A stretch of DNA of 64,000 nt from Mycobacterium colombiense CECT 3035 (GCF_002105755.1 NZ_CP020821.1:3782001-3846000); one strand, 5' to 3'; positions 32,509 through 40,322 are shown, counted from the stretch's first letter. Notes: a model not told the origin generated them from the sequence alone. Translations and numbers: made by a program.

Positions 32509-34038
32509 TCAGGCGCCTTGCGCGCCTTCGGAGTTCGTCGCGGGCGGTTGCCATCCGTCGGGTGGCAACCGCACCGTGAACTCCGTCCGGCCGGGCGCGC
32601 TGTCCACCGCGATTGTCCCGTTGTGCGCCTTGACCACCGCGGACACGATCGCCAGGCCCAGCCCAGTGCTGCCGCCCTTGCGGGAGCGCGACGAGTCACC
32701 GCGGGCGAAGCGTTCGAAAACCTCGGACTGCAGCGCCGCCGGGATACCGGGCCCGTTGTCGATGACCTGCAGCACGGTGTGCGACGGCTCGGTGCTCAAC
32801 CGGGTCGTCACGACCGTGCCCGCGCCGGTGTGAACGCGGGCGTTGGCAAGCAGATTGGCCAGCACCTGGTGTAGCCGCGCCGCGTCCCCGGTGACGACCA
32901 CCGGCTCTTCGGGCAGGTCGAGTTCCCACTGATGATCGGGTCCGGCGACGTGAGCGTCGCTGACTGCGTCCACCGCCAACCGCGACAGATCCACCGGTTC
33001 GCGTTCCAGCGGCCGGCCGGAGTCCAGCCGGGCCAGCAGCAGCAGGTCCTCGACAAGGCGCGTCATCCGCTCGGTCTCCGACGCCACCCGGCTCATGGCC
33101 TGCGCCACCGCCTCGCGGTCGTCGCCCATCCGCTGTGTCAGTTCGGTGTAGCCGCGGATCGCCGCCAGCGGCGTGCGCAGCTCGTGGCTCGCGTCGGCGA
33201 CGAATTGGCGAACCCGGGTCTCGCTGGCCTGCCGCGCCGACAGCGCCGCCGCGATGTGGTCCAGCATCTGGTTGAGGGCCGCGCCGAGCTGTCCCACCTC
33301 GGTGGAGGGGTTCGCGTCGGCTTCGCGCACCCGCACCGGGAGTTCGACCTCGCCACGCGCCAACGGCAGGCCGGCTACCTCGCTCGCGGTCTGCGCGACG
33401 CGGCGCAGCGGCGCCAGCGCCCGCCTGATGATGATCACACCGGCCGTGGTCGCGGCGACCAGCGCGATGACGGTGACGATCCCGAAGATGACCAGCATCC
33501 GCATCAGGGTGGTGTCGATGTTGGCCATCGACAGGCCGGTGACGATGACGTCACCGCCGTTGCGGCTCGGGGCCGCGACCACCCGGTAGCGGCCCAGGCC
33601 GTCGAGGTCCAGGGTCACCGGCTTGCGACTGCCGGCGATCCCGGACAACTGCCGCTGGGCGGTCGGGGTCAGCTCGGCGCGGTCGCCGCTGCTCGTCGTG
33701 TAGCCGGCGTCCACCGTGTTCCCGTGACTGACCACCGCCGCCACCATGCCCGCCGGCTGCCCCGGGGCATCCAGGAATCGCGGGCCGGGGCCCGGCCTCG
33801 GATAGACGTGCTGATGCCGCCAGCCCGAGTGCGGCGGCTCGGGGTACATGAGCGCCGAGCGGTAGGAGGTGCCGGCGAGCTGCCCGTCGAGCTGCGCCAC
33901 CAGGTGGTGCAGCAGCGCCAGTTCGGTCGCCGCGGTGATGCCCACGCAGACAATGGCCAGAACGACGATCTGTCCGACCAGCAGCCGTAGCCGCAGGGAC
34001 CAGACCCGTCGCGTGTCAGCGGGCCGGCTTGAGGACAT
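32509..34038 (-). CDS. tcrY: Two-component sensor histidine kinase TcrY
   Basis: A 509-aa membrane kinase (Rv3764c-like). First transmembrane helix LLVGQIVVLAIVCVGITAATELALL, an extracytoplasmic region of about 130 residues, second helix LVIFGIVTVIALVAATTAGVIII, a HAMP domain, then the H-box FVADASHELRTPLAAIRGYTEL with the phospho-accepting His, N-box VLANLLANARVHTGAG, and ATP-lid motifs VIDNGPGIP and GLGLAIVSAVVKAHNG. It autophosphorylates and passes phosphate to TcrX. Its ATG lies 22 bases inside the end of tcrX, so the pair is translationally coupled. The sensed signal is not evident. It converges with lpqH after 5 bp. Confidence 0.94.
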   Translation of the reverse strand: MSSSRPADTRRVWSLRLRLLVGQIVVLAIVCVGITAATELALLHHLVAQLDGQLAGTSYRSALMYPEPPHSGWRHQHVYPRPGPGPRFLDAPGQPAGMVAAVVSHGNTVDAGYTTSSGDRAELTPTAQRQLSGIAGSRKPVTLDLDGLGRYRVVAAPSRNGGDVIVTGLSMANIDTTLMRMLVIFGIVTVIALVAATTAGVIIIRRALAPLRRVAQTASEVAGLPLARGEVELPVRVREADANPSTEVGQLGAALNQMLDHIAAALSARQASETRVRQFVADASHELRTPLAAIRGYTELTQRMGDDREAVAQAMSRVASETERMTRLVEDLLLLARLDSGRPLEREPVDLSRLAVDAVSDAHVAGPDHQWELDLPEEPVVVTGDAARLHQVLANLLANARVHTGAGTVVTTRLSTEPSHTVLQVIDNGPGIPAALQSEVFERFARGDSSRSRKGGSTGLGLAIVSAVVKAHNGTIAVDSAPGRTEFTVRLPPDGWQPPATNSEGAQGA

Positions 34039-34720
34039 AACCCGCGCCGCGCAGCGTGTGGATCATCGGTTCTCGGCCGTTGTCGATCTTCTTGCGCAGG
34101 TAGGAAATGTAGAGCTCGACGATGTTGGACCGGCCGCCGAAGTCGTAACTCCATACCCGGTCCAGGATTTGGGCTTTACTCAGCACCCGCTTGGAGTTGC
34201 GCATCATGAAGCGCAACAGCTCAAACTCGGTGGACGTCAACGAGATTGGCTCACCCGCGCGCGTCACCTCATGGCTGTCCTCGTCGAGCACCAGGTCGCC
34301 GACCACCAGTTGCGCGCCGCTGTCCACCGTCGTCACCCCGGTGCGCCGCAACAATGCGCGCAGCCGCAGCACGACCTCTTCGATGCTGAACGGTTTGGTG
34401 ACATAGTCGTCGCCGCCCGCCGTCAGGCCCGCGATGCGGTCCTCCACGGCGTCCTTGGCGGTCAGCAGCAGCACCGGCAGTTGCGGATTCTCTTCGCGCA
34501 GTTTGTGCAGGACGTCGAGGCCGCTCATGTCGGGCAGCATCACGTCGAGCACCACCACATCAGGGCGCTGCGTGCGGGCCGTCGCGATCGCCGACGCCCC
34601 GTCACCGGCGGTCGAGATGTTCCAGCCCTCGTACCGCAGTGCCATCGACACCATGTCCGCCAGGACCGATTCGTCGTCTACGACCAGAACGTTGATGGGG
34701 TTGCCGTCTGCACGACACAT
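34016..34720 (-). CDS. tcrX: Two-component response regulator TcrX (OmpR family)
   Basis: A 234-aa regulator (Rv3765c-like). The receiver domain begins INVLVVDDESVLADMV; the phosphorylated Asp lies in VVLDVMLPDMSG and the conserved Lys in DYVTKPFSIEEVVLRL. The C-terminal winged helix carries ISLTSTEFELLRFMMRNSKRVLSKAQILDRVW and SYLRKKIDNGREPMIHTLRGAGYVL. ATG 34720 was chosen because it gives the length of the M. tuberculosis protein as I recall it; an in-frame GTG at 34756 would add 12 residues. It is transcribed with tcrY. A strong hairpin lies upstream at 34818-34856, which isolates it from the small membrane genes. Confidence 0.93.
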   Translation of the reverse strand: MCRADGNPINVLVVDDESVLADMVSMALRYEGWNISTAGDGASAIATARTQRPDVVVLDVMLPDMSGLDVLHKLREENPQLPVLLLTAKDAVEDRIAGLTAGGDDYVTKPFSIEEVVLRLRALLRRTGVTTVDSGAQLVVGDLVLDEDSHEVTRAGEPISLTSTEFELLRFMMRNSKRVLSKAQILDRVWSYDFGGRSNIVELYISYLRKKIDNGREPMIHTLRGAGYVLKPAR

Positions 34721-34817
34721 AACAACCCGCTCTACTGAGGCTCGGGGCTGCGTCACAAGTTCCAGTATCCGCCGCGGGCTGAGGCAACGCTATGCCGAAC
34801 CTATGCGCGCCCTGTGA

Positions 34818-34856
34818 AACGAATCGCGCGGCTGCTGGGCAGCCGCGCGATTCGTT
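34818..34856 (-). terminator. Perfect 18-bp hairpin terminator
   Basis: The arms at 34818-34835 and 34839-34856 are exact inverted repeats (AACGAATCGCGCGGCTGC and its complement) around a TGG loop. On the minus strand it follows the DUF6131 gene by 16 bases and is trailed by TTTC. It is the most stable hairpin seen here together with the one after embC. Confidence 0.85.
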
Positions 34857-34872
34857 CCTCGGGTCGAGGTTG

Positions 34873-35028
34873 TTAATACCAATAGCGACGGCCGGCGACC
34901 GGGCGACCGACCGAGCCCAGAATCCACAGGATCGCGCCGATGACCAACAGCACGATGCCCAGCGTGGTGAGGATGGGCACGTGGAAGAAATAACCGAGAA
35001 TAAGTAGGACGATTCCTAAGATAACCAT
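34873..35028 (-). CDS. Small DUF6131-type membrane protein
   Basis: A 51-aa protein: MVILGIVLLILGYFFHVPILTTLGIVLLVIGAILWILGSVGRPVAGRRYWY. Two hydrophobic helices are joined by a short turn at HVPIL, and the C-terminus has the conserved GSVGRP and RRYWY signature of DUF6131 proteins of actinobacteria. The ATG at 35028 is preceded by AAGGAAG with a five-base spacing; the longer reading frame to 35334 is not protein-like upstream. Function unknown, perhaps an envelope-stress or small regulatory membrane protein. It follows another small membrane gene by 23 bp and ends before the strong hairpin. Confidence 0.85.
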   Translation of the reverse strand: MVILGIVLLILGYFFHVPILTTLGIVLLVIGAILWILGSVGRPVAGRRYWY

Positions 35029-35051
35029 GTCGACTTCCTTTGGGTGAGCGG

Positions 35052-35279
35052 TTAGATGTTGATTGATTGCATTGAACTTGGTTGCGGCAGATGGCAATCC
35101 GTGACTTTCGGATTGACACCGAAATAATTCAAGGGTCCAGCGATTACGGTCACCGCAACCGTGCCCGCCGAGGCGCAAGAGGTGTTGTCGTTTTTGAAGT
35201 AGTCGCGCTGCCAGGCCGCGAAGACTCCGATCAGCAACCACACCAAAGCAACCGTTCCGATGATCCCGCTGCCACGCAT
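35052..35279 (-). CDS. Small single-pass membrane/secreted protein
   Basis: A 75-aa protein beginning MRGSGIIGTVALVWLLIGVFAAWQRDYF, one hydrophobic helix that could be an uncleaved anchor, followed by an exported domain with two Cys (TSCASAG and TDCHLP) able to form a disulfide, and the segment VIAGPLNYFGVNPKV. ATG 35279 has GGAGGT four to five bases upstream, a very good site, so it is preferred over an earlier GTG at 35291. It is 23 bp upstream of the DUF6131 gene, forming a two-gene unit closed by the hairpin at 34818-34856. The family is unknown to me in function; similar pairs occur in other mycobacteria. Confidence 0.72.
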   Translation of the reverse strand: MRGSGIIGTVALVWLLIGVFAAWQRDYFKNDNTSCASAGTVAVTVIAGPLNYFGVNPKVTDCHLPQPSSMQSINI

Positions 35280-35396
35280 CGTGACCTCCACTGTGGTCGA
35301 GAAGAAGTTTTCTCGTGGACGTGAAGTTACCCATTCGACTTATGTCTAAACATGCATTGGGTTATGCGGCAGCGCTTGTCGGCACCGTTCGTCGAG

Positions 35397-35807
35397 CTAG
35401 AGGTGCTCGGCGAGCCAGGTGGCGGCCCGCTTCTTCGACGCCCGGGACAGCCAGGCGTCCTGAATCAGCTCAGCTAATTCGGTTCTGCTGATTTCCGCCA
35501 GCCGGCTGGCCCGCACCAGGACCGAAGGATGCCCGTCGAAATGGTCCGTGGTGAAGAACGGCGACGTGGGGTCGGAGACCAACGCCAACTTGTCGCTCTC
35601 CGATTCCACCCAGATCATGATCACGTCCGCGTACCGTTCGCCGGTGTCCGGATCGGTCGCATCCGGCCGGGGCGTGCGGAAGAAGACGAACGACTTGCCG
35701 CCGACCTGGTAGACGGCGTTGCCCTTGGGGCCCTCCAGGCGCTGAACGTGCGGCATCCCGGCGGCGATCTCATGGACGTCGCCGACCCGGGCGCGTCGTG
35801 CAGGCAT
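35397..35807 (-). CDS. MmcQ/YjbR-family DNA-binding-like protein
   Basis: A 136-aa protein with the YjbR/MmcQ layout (CyaY-like fold): VGDVHEIAAGMPHVQRLEGPKGNAVYQVGGKSFVFFR at the start, ADVIMIWVESESDKLALVSDP, then FFTTDHFDGHPSVLVRASRLAEISRTELAELIQDAWLSRASKKRAATWLA. The family is described as having a possible DNA-binding fold, but no function is established. ATG 35807. It is flanked by 62 bp to the methyltransferase stop and 117 bp to the small membrane gene and appears monocistronic. Confidence 0.85.
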   Translation of the reverse strand: MPARRARVGDVHEIAAGMPHVQRLEGPKGNAVYQVGGKSFVFFRTPRPDATDPDTGERYADVIMIWVESESDKLALVSDPTSPFFTTDHFDGHPSVLVRASRLAEISRTELAELIQDAWLSRASKKRAATWLAEHL

Positions 35808-35869
35808 GTCCGCGAGGGTACCGACCGCTCGCGATGGCGACGAGAGGAGTTGCGGCTGAAGAGATTTGA

Positions 35870-36814
35870 TCAGCCGGCGGTCCGCTGCGCGGACACGTAA
35901 AGGGTGGGCGGCATCGAGTCCTCCGCGCCCTGCGGGACGCTGCGTCCGTATCGCGCCATCAGTTCCGCGAACGACGCCGTCGCGACGTCCCAGCCGTGGT
36001 CACGCAGCCAGGCGTCGACGGGCGTGCGCTCCTCCGCGTACCAGAGGTCGTCGAAGTCGGTGATCTCGGCGTTGATCAGTTCCGCGGCGGCGGCCCGCAT
36101 CCGGCGCATGTCGTCGCGCTGGCGCTGCACCCGGTCGGGGTCCGTGAAGCCCGGGGCGGGCACGTTGGACGCCAGCCAACTGCCCCGACTGCTGAGCGAA
36201 TCGATCCGTTCGAACAGCAGGTCCTGGGCCTGCGCGGGCAGGTAGCGGACCAGTCCCTCGGCCGACCAGACCGCCGGCTTGGAGACGTCAAATCCAGCCT
36301 CCTGCAACGCTTTCGGCCAGTCTTGGCGCAGATCGATCGGAACGTTGACCAGCTGCGCCTTGGGCTGCGCGCCGTGCTCGCGCAGCGTCTTGGATTTGAA
36401 CTCCAGCACCTTGGGCTGGTCGAGCTCGTAGACGACGGTGCCGTCGGGCCACGGCAGCCGCCAGCTGCGGGCGTCCAGGCCGGCCGCCAGGATCACCACC
36501 TGCCGGACGCCGGCGTCCGCGGCGCCGAGGAAGAACTCGTCGAAGAACGCCGTCCGGGTGGCCATGAAGTCGACCATCAGCTGAAGGCGATCGCGCAGAT
36601 CCGGCTCGAGGTCGCCCGCCTTGGCCAGCAGCGCCGGATCGGCGTAGATGCTCCACATGCCCTGGCCCGCGGCGTCGACGAACACGCGCGCGAACGGATC
36701 GTTGATCAGGGGGTTCTCGCTCTCGGTCTCGGCCGCGCGAGCCGCGGCGACACCCAGCGCCGTGGCGCCCACGCTCTGAGTGATCTCCCAGGAATCGTTG
36801 TCCGTCCGCGGCAT
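35870..36814 (-). CDS. SAM-dependent methyltransferase, LCM-like TIGR00027 family (Rv3767c-like)
   Basis: A 314-aa member of the group expanded in mycobacteria. Diagnostic segments: [23 protein letters not shown] at the N-terminus, [63 protein letters not shown] (SAM site with Glu-Leu-Asp) and [18 protein letters not shown]. Acceptors are known for few members; some methylate carboxylates or lipids. ATG 36814 has GGAA eight bases upstream and gives the usual N-terminus; the frame extends to 36850 but with a non-conserved start. It is divergent from the SnoaL-like gene over 124 bp. Confidence 0.9.
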   Translation of the reverse strand: MPRTDNDSWEITQSVGATALGVAAARAAETESENPLINDPFARVFVDAAGQGMWSIYADPALLAKAGDLEPDLRDRLQLMVDFMATRTAFFDEFFLGAADAGVRQVVILAAGLDARSWRLPWPDGTVVYELDQPKVLEFKSKTLREHGAQPKAQLVNVPIDLRQDWPKALQEAGFDVSKPAVWSAEGLVRYLPAQAQDLLFERIDSLSSRGSWLASNVPAPGFTDPDRVQRQRDDMRRMRAAAAELINAEITDFDDLWYAEERTPVDAWLRDHGWDVATASFAELMARYGRSVPQGAEDSMPPTLYVSAQRTAG

Positions 36815-36938
36815 CGCCAGTTCCTTCCCCAGAAAGTAAGTTATGCACACTATTCTTCCAGCCGCCGCCGCCCGGGGCCGCCCGTAGCCCCTGGCCTAGT
36901 CTTTTTCTCAGACGGTCCACAGGTTGCAAGGGAGTGCC

Positions 36939-37295
36939 ATGCCGCCCACCCCGCGTACGCCGCAGGAGGTGTTCGCCCACCACGGCGCCGCACTGGCCGC
37001 GTGCGACCTCGACGAGATCCTCGTCGACTACGCACAGGATTCGGTGGTGCTCAGCCCCGCCGGCATCGCCCGCGGCACGGACGCCATCCGCAGCGTCTTC
37101 GCGACGCTGCTCGCCGATCTGCCGGATGCCAAGTGGGACTTGCAAACTCAGCTTTTCGACCAGGAGGTGCTGTTCCTTCAGTGGTCCGCCGATTCGGCCG
37201 TCAACCGGGTCGACGACGGCGTTGACACCTTCGTCTTCCGCGACGGCATGATCCGAGCGCAGACCATCCGATACACGCCGCACCCGAAGGGCTGA
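36939..37295 (+). CDS. SnoaL/NTF2-like domain protein (Rv3768-like)
   Basis: A 118-aa protein of the NTF2 fold: PQEVFAHHGAALAACDLDEILVDYAQDSVVLSP, GTDAIRSVFATLLADLPDAKWDLQTQLF, DQEVLFLQWSADSAVNRVDDGVDTFVFRDGMIRAQTIRYT. The pattern (helix pair followed by curved sheet with a central pocket) is that of SnoaL-like ketosteroid-isomerase relatives. The chemistry is unknown; it may be a small hydratase, isomerase or binding protein. ATG 36939 with AAGGGAG six bases upstream is preferred to an earlier in-frame start at 36924. The phosphotransferase follows after three bases, so they form an operon. Confidence 0.85.
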   Translation: MPPTPRTPQEVFAHHGAALAACDLDEILVDYAQDSVVLSPAGIARGTDAIRSVFATLLADLPDAKWDLQTQLFDQEVLFLQWSADSAVNRVDDGVDTFVFRDGMIRAQTIRYTPHPKG

Positions 37296-37298
37296 GAA

Positions 37299-38333
37299 GT
37301 GGAGTTCGTGAATCTGGAAGCCGTAGCGGAGTGGATGTCCGCCCGGGGGCTCGGCGAGGGGCCGCTACACGACGTTTCCAACGTCACCGGCGGGACCCAG
37401 AACGTGATGCTGCGATTCACCCGGTCCGGCCGGCCGTACGTGTTGCGGCGCGGGCCACGACACCTGCGCCCCCGCAGCAACAGCGTCATCCTGCGAGAGA
37501 CGAAAGTCCTTGCCGCACTGGCCGGTTCGGATGTCCCCCATCCCCGCCTGATCGCCGCCTGCGAGGACCCGACCGTGCTGGGCGACGCCGTGTTCTACCT
37601 GATGGACCCGGTCGACGGTTTCAACGCGGGCGAAGGCCTGCCACCGCTGCACGCCGGCGATGCCAAGATCCGCCACGGCATGGGCCTGTCGATGGCCGAC
37701 GCCCTGGCCAAGCTCGGCGCGGTCGACCACGTCGCGGTGGGTCTCGCGGACTTCGGCAAGCCCGAGGGCTTCCTGGAACGGCAGGTGCCGCGCTGGCTTT
37801 CGGAGCTGGAGTCCTACAACGCGTACGACGGCTATCCGGGGCCCGACATCCCCGGCATCGCGGAGGTGTCAGCCTGGCTGGACCGGCATCGGCCGGCCAC
37901 CTGGACACCGGGCATCATGCACGGCGACTACCACGCCGCCAACGTGATGTTCTCCCGCACCGGGCCCGACGTGGTCGCGATCGTCGACTGGGAGATGTGC
38001 ACCATCGGCGACCCGCTGCTGGATCTGGGCTGGCTGCTGGCCACCTGGCGCCAGTCCGACGGTTCCAGCGTCTTCAGCCACGCCCTGGGCGGGCAGGACG
38101 GATTGGCCAGCACCGACGAGCTCTTCGAGCGCTACGCCGCCAACACCACCCGCGACCTGTCCCACATCACCTGGTACACCGTGCTGGCCTGCTTCAAGCT
38201 CGGGATCGTGATCGAGGGGACGCTGGCCCGGGCCTGCGCCGGCAAGGCGGAGAAGGAGGTCGGTGACCAGTTGCACGCGGCCACGGTGCATCTGTTCGAA
38301 CGGGCGCTGCGCCTGATCTCCACCGAGGGCTGA
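37299..38333 (+). CDS. APH-fold phosphotransferase (third paralogue)
   Basis: A 344-aa kinase. VTGGTQNVMLRFT (residues 29-41) is the nucleotide loop, MHGDYHAANVMF (207-218) the catalytic loop and IVDWEMCTIGDPLLDLGW the metal segment. LADFGKPEGFLERQVPRWL occurs also in the 22663-23715 protein, and MHGDY-AN-DWEM in the 25240-26286 one, so the three are paralogues of the ACAD10/11-kinase branch. GTG 37299 lies three bases after the SnoaL-like gene. The nearest acyl-CoA pathway gene on this strand is echA21, 4 kb on. Substrate unknown. Confidence 0.88.
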   Translation: MEFVNLEAVAEWMSARGLGEGPLHDVSNVTGGTQNVMLRFTRSGRPYVLRRGPRHLRPRSNSVILRETKVLAALAGSDVPHPRLIAACEDPTVLGDAVFYLMDPVDGFNAGEGLPPLHAGDAKIRHGMGLSMADALAKLGAVDHVAVGLADFGKPEGFLERQVPRWLSELESYNAYDGYPGPDIPGIAEVSAWLDRHRPATWTPGIMHGDYHAANVMFSRTGPDVVAIVDWEMCTIGDPLLDLGWLLATWRQSDGSSVFSHALGGQDGLASTDELFERYAANTTRDLSHITWYTVLACFKLGIVIEGTLARACAGKAEKEVGDQLHAATVHLFERALRLISTEG

Positions 38334-38352
38334 CCTACTAACATCTCCTGTC

Positions 38353-38835
38353 GTGCCGCCCTATCCCGAGGAACCGGATTTCTACTCCGAGCCCACCGCG
38401 GCCGCGCGGTACGGCGGGTATGACGAGCCCGCGCCGCAGCCGCCGCAGCCACCGACGCCGTGGTACCGCCGTCCGGCGGCGCTGGTCTTGGCCGGCGCCA
38501 TCGGGGTCATCCTGCTGGCCGCGGTGGTGTACGCCGTGGTCAAGCTCACCAGCGGTTCGCCGGCGCCCGCGCCCGCCACGACGACGCCCGTTACGTCCAG
38601 CACCGCGCCGGTGACCACCACGGAGCGGGCGCCGCGGCATCACGGGGGCGGCGGTGGCGGCGCACCGACCGAGACGGTGACCGAGACGGCCCCGCCGCCG
38701 AGCACGGACACCCCGACGACGACGGAGCCGACGACCACGGTGGCGCCGAGCACCGAAACCAGCACCGTCACGCAGACCGTCACCGAACCGCCCCGGCGGG
38801 GGCCGTTCGGCGGACCCTTCCAGCCGCGCCCCTAG
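38353..38835 (+). CDS. Single-pass membrane protein with Thr/Pro-rich extracytoplasmic tail
   Basis: A 160-aa protein: a cytoplasmic acidic/Pro-rich start (PYPEEPDFYSEPTAAARYGG), one transmembrane helix ALVLAGAIGVILLAAVVYAVVKL at about residues 43-65, then a low-complexity outer part made of Thr, Pro, Ser and Ala (TTTPVTSSTAPVTTTE, ETVTETAPPPS, TVTQTVTEPP) with a Gly run in the middle. Such Thr/Pro tails are likely O-mannosylated in mycobacteria. No enzymatic domain. GTG 38353. It is followed 10 bp later by the GNAT gene. Function unknown. Confidence 0.78.
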   Translation: MPPYPEEPDFYSEPTAAARYGGYDEPAPQPPQPPTPWYRRPAALVLAGAIGVILLAAVVYAVVKLTSGSPAPAPATTTPVTSSTAPVTTTERAPRHHGGGGGGAPTETVTETAPPPSTDTPTTTEPTTTVAPSTETSTVTQTVTEPPRRGPFGGPFQPRP

Positions 38836-38845
38836 CGCGGGCGAC

Positions 38846-39409
38846 GTGCCCGAAAGCGGCGGCCTGGTCCGTGCGGCAACGGCAGCGGATGCGGCCGCGT
38901 GCGTGGCCGTTTACCGGCCGTACGTCGAGCACACCGTCGTCAGTTGGGAGACCGACGTCCCGACCGAGAATGAAATGGCCGCGCGGATCGCCGCCGCGCA
39001 GGCGAACCACGAATGGCTTGTCCTGCAACGCGATCGCCGGGTGATCGGCTTCGCCTACGGGCATGCGTTGAATCGCCTTGCCACGTACCGGTGGTCGATC
39101 GAGACCGGGATCTACCTCGACGCCGGCCACCGCCGCACCGGAGGTGGGCGCGCGCTCTACACGGAGCTGCTGCGCAGGCTCACCGAGCGGGGCTACCGGC
39201 AGGCGTTCGCCGGTATCACGCAGCCCAACGAGGCCAGCAACGCCTTCCACCGGTCTTTCGGATTCACCGAAGCGGGCCTGTACCGGCGCGTCGAATGGAA
39301 GCACGGCGCCTGGCACGACGTCGCCTGGCTGCAGCTCGACCTGGCCGCTGCCGAGCCGGCGCCCGGCCCGATCAGTGCGCCGGGCCGGGCGCGTGAGTCC
39401 GGGGCTTAG
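38846..39409 (+). CDS. GNAT-family N-acetyltransferase (phosphinothricin-acetyltransferase-like)
   Basis: A 187-aa acetyltransferase. VRAATAADAAACVAVYRPYVEHTVVSWETDVPTENEM is the N-terminal signature of the phosphinothricin/methionine-sulfoximine acetyltransferase (PAT/YncA) group; IETGIYLDAGHRRTGGGRALYTELLRRL is motif A, binding acetyl-CoA, and NEASNAFHRSFGFTEAGLYRRVEWKHGAWHDVAWLQL completes the fold. Substrates of this group are amino-acid analogues such as methionine sulfoximine. The start is GTG 38846. The C-terminal Ala/Pro-rich tail of about 20 residues is not part of the domain. Its stop overlaps the stop of a tiny Gly-rich ORF on the other strand. Confidence 0.88.
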   Translation: MPESGGLVRAATAADAAACVAVYRPYVEHTVVSWETDVPTENEMAARIAAAQANHEWLVLQRDRRVIGFAYGHALNRLATYRWSIETGIYLDAGHRRTGGGRALYTELLRRLTERGYRQAFAGITQPNEASNAFHRSFGFTEAGLYRRVEWKHGAWHDVAWLQLDLAAAEPAPGPISAPGRARESGA

Positions 39410-39534
39410 CCGCCGGCGCCGCCACCGCCAAAGAAGCCCCCGCCGGCGCCACCACCGACGAAGCCGCCACCGGCGCCGCCACCCAGGAAACCGCCGCCGG
39501 CGCCACCACCAATTTGCTCAATGCTGATTGTCAT
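39406..39534 (-). CDS. Tiny Gly-rich repeat ORF
   Basis: A 42-aa ORF starting MTISIEQI, then three tandem near-repeats of the pattern GGGAGGGF followed by Leu, Val or Phe, closing GGGGAGG. There is no PE domain, signal peptide or visible ribosome-binding site, so it would need leaderless or atypical translation. The non-repetitive start is what makes it look like a gene rather than a random GC-rich frame; the surrounding bases on the other strand are not coding. It ends at TAA inside the stop region of the GNAT gene. Function unknown; confidence is limited. Confidence 0.4.
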   Translation of the reverse strand: MTISIEQIGGGAGGGFLGGGAGGGFVGGGAGGGFFGGGGAGG

Positions 39535-39666
39535 GGGCGGAAGGTATCGACCGAAAACCGCGCCCACAAGAAACTGGGTCTTAACGATTTGAATCATTTT
39601 GGGTTGCCGAGACCGGGTGTCGCGACATATCTGGACCGGTCGCGAATCGGTTGGTAGTAGTTGGTG

Positions 39667-40152
39667 ATGCGACCACGGCGCCGGCTGCAGGTCCGCAGGA
39701 TCCGTGAATGGATGGCGCTGTGCGCCGCGATCGCCTTGATCCCGTGGACCGTCTACTTGGGGTTGACCCTGCCGCAGAGCTACACCGCTCAGCATTGGCA
39801 GGTGACGTGGGTCGGATTCGACGTCTTGCTGCTGGTGTTCATGATTGCGACCGCGGCGCTCGGCTTCGCTCAGCACCATCTGCTGTCGCTGTTCGCGTTC
39901 ACGACGGGCGTTCTGCTGCTGTGCGACGCCTGGTTCGACGTGTTGACCGCCAGACGGGGTGACTTCGCCGTCTCGGTTTTGATCGCGGCGTTTGGGGAGC
40001 TGCCGCTTGCAGCGGTGCTCATCCTCGGGCCCCTGCGAATCGCGCGCCTGCAGGTCTTCCCGTCGAGCAGGTCGTGGTGGCCGCTCCAGTCGTCGAGGAA
40101 GCGCTCGGCGAAAATTGCGCGCCCGAAGGGATTCGAACCCCTAACCTTCTGA
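39667..40152 (+). CDS. Small polytopic membrane protein whose 3' end runs into tRNA-Arg
   Basis: A protein of about 161 aa with four hydrophobic segments: EWMALCAAIALIPWTVYLGLTL, VTWVGFDVLLLVFMIATAALGFA, LSLFAFTTGVLLLCDAWFDVL and FAVSVLIAAFGELPLAAVLILG. The basic N-terminus RPRRRLQVRRIR points to an inside N-terminus. ATG 39667 was preferred to the TTG at 39661. The frame has no stop before 40152, which lies inside the antisense tRNA-Arg gene; the last residues ARPKGFEPLTF are the translation of tRNA sequence. Either the protein really ends there or the original stop has been lost. Function unknown. Confidence 0.7.
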   Translation: MRPRRRLQVRRIREWMALCAAIALIPWTVYLGLTLPQSYTAQHWQVTWVGFDVLLLVFMIATAALGFAQHHLLSLFAFTTGVLLLCDAWFDVLTARRGDFAVSVLIAAFGELPLAAVLILGPLRIARLQVFPSSRSWWPLQSSRKRSAKIARPKGFEPLTF

Positions 40153-40190
40153 TCCGTAGTCAGATGCTCTATCCGTTGAGCTACGGGCGC
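40118..40190 (-). tRNA. tRNA-Arg(ACG)
   Basis: A 73-nt tRNA: acceptor stem GCGCCCG/CGGGCGC with discriminator G, D-arm GCTCAACGGATAGAGC, anticodon stem TCTGA/TCAGA with loop CTACGGA (anticodon ACG) and T-loop GGTTCGAATCC. A34 is the TadA substrate, read as inosine; tadA is encoded at 16117-16575. No CCA is encoded. It overlaps by 35 bases the 3' end of the membrane-protein frame on the other strand. Confidence 0.96.
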
Positions 40191-40233
40191 CTGTTCTTCA
40201 GTTGTCGTTCCGTGTTGCCGCTAAAGGATCTAG

Positions 40234-40322
40234 CGGAGGCGAGAGGATTTGAACCTCCGGTCCCCTTTGAGGGGGACAACTCATTAGCAGTGAGCCCCAT
40301 TCGGCCGCTCTGGCACGCCTCC
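40234..40322 (-). tRNA. tRNA-Ser(GCT)
   Basis: An 89-nt class II tRNA with acceptor stem GGAGGCG/CGCCTCC, anticodon loop CTGCTAA (anticodon GCT, reads AGC/AGU), long variable arm (GTCCCC...GGGGAC) and T-loop GGTTCAAATCC. It lies 43 bp upstream of tRNA-Arg on the same strand, so the two are probably co-transcribed. Confidence 0.96.

Noticed and set aside
39406..39534. PE_PGRS-like gene
   Set aside because: There is no PE domain and the Gly-rich part is only about 34 residues; it is listed as a micro-ORF instead.
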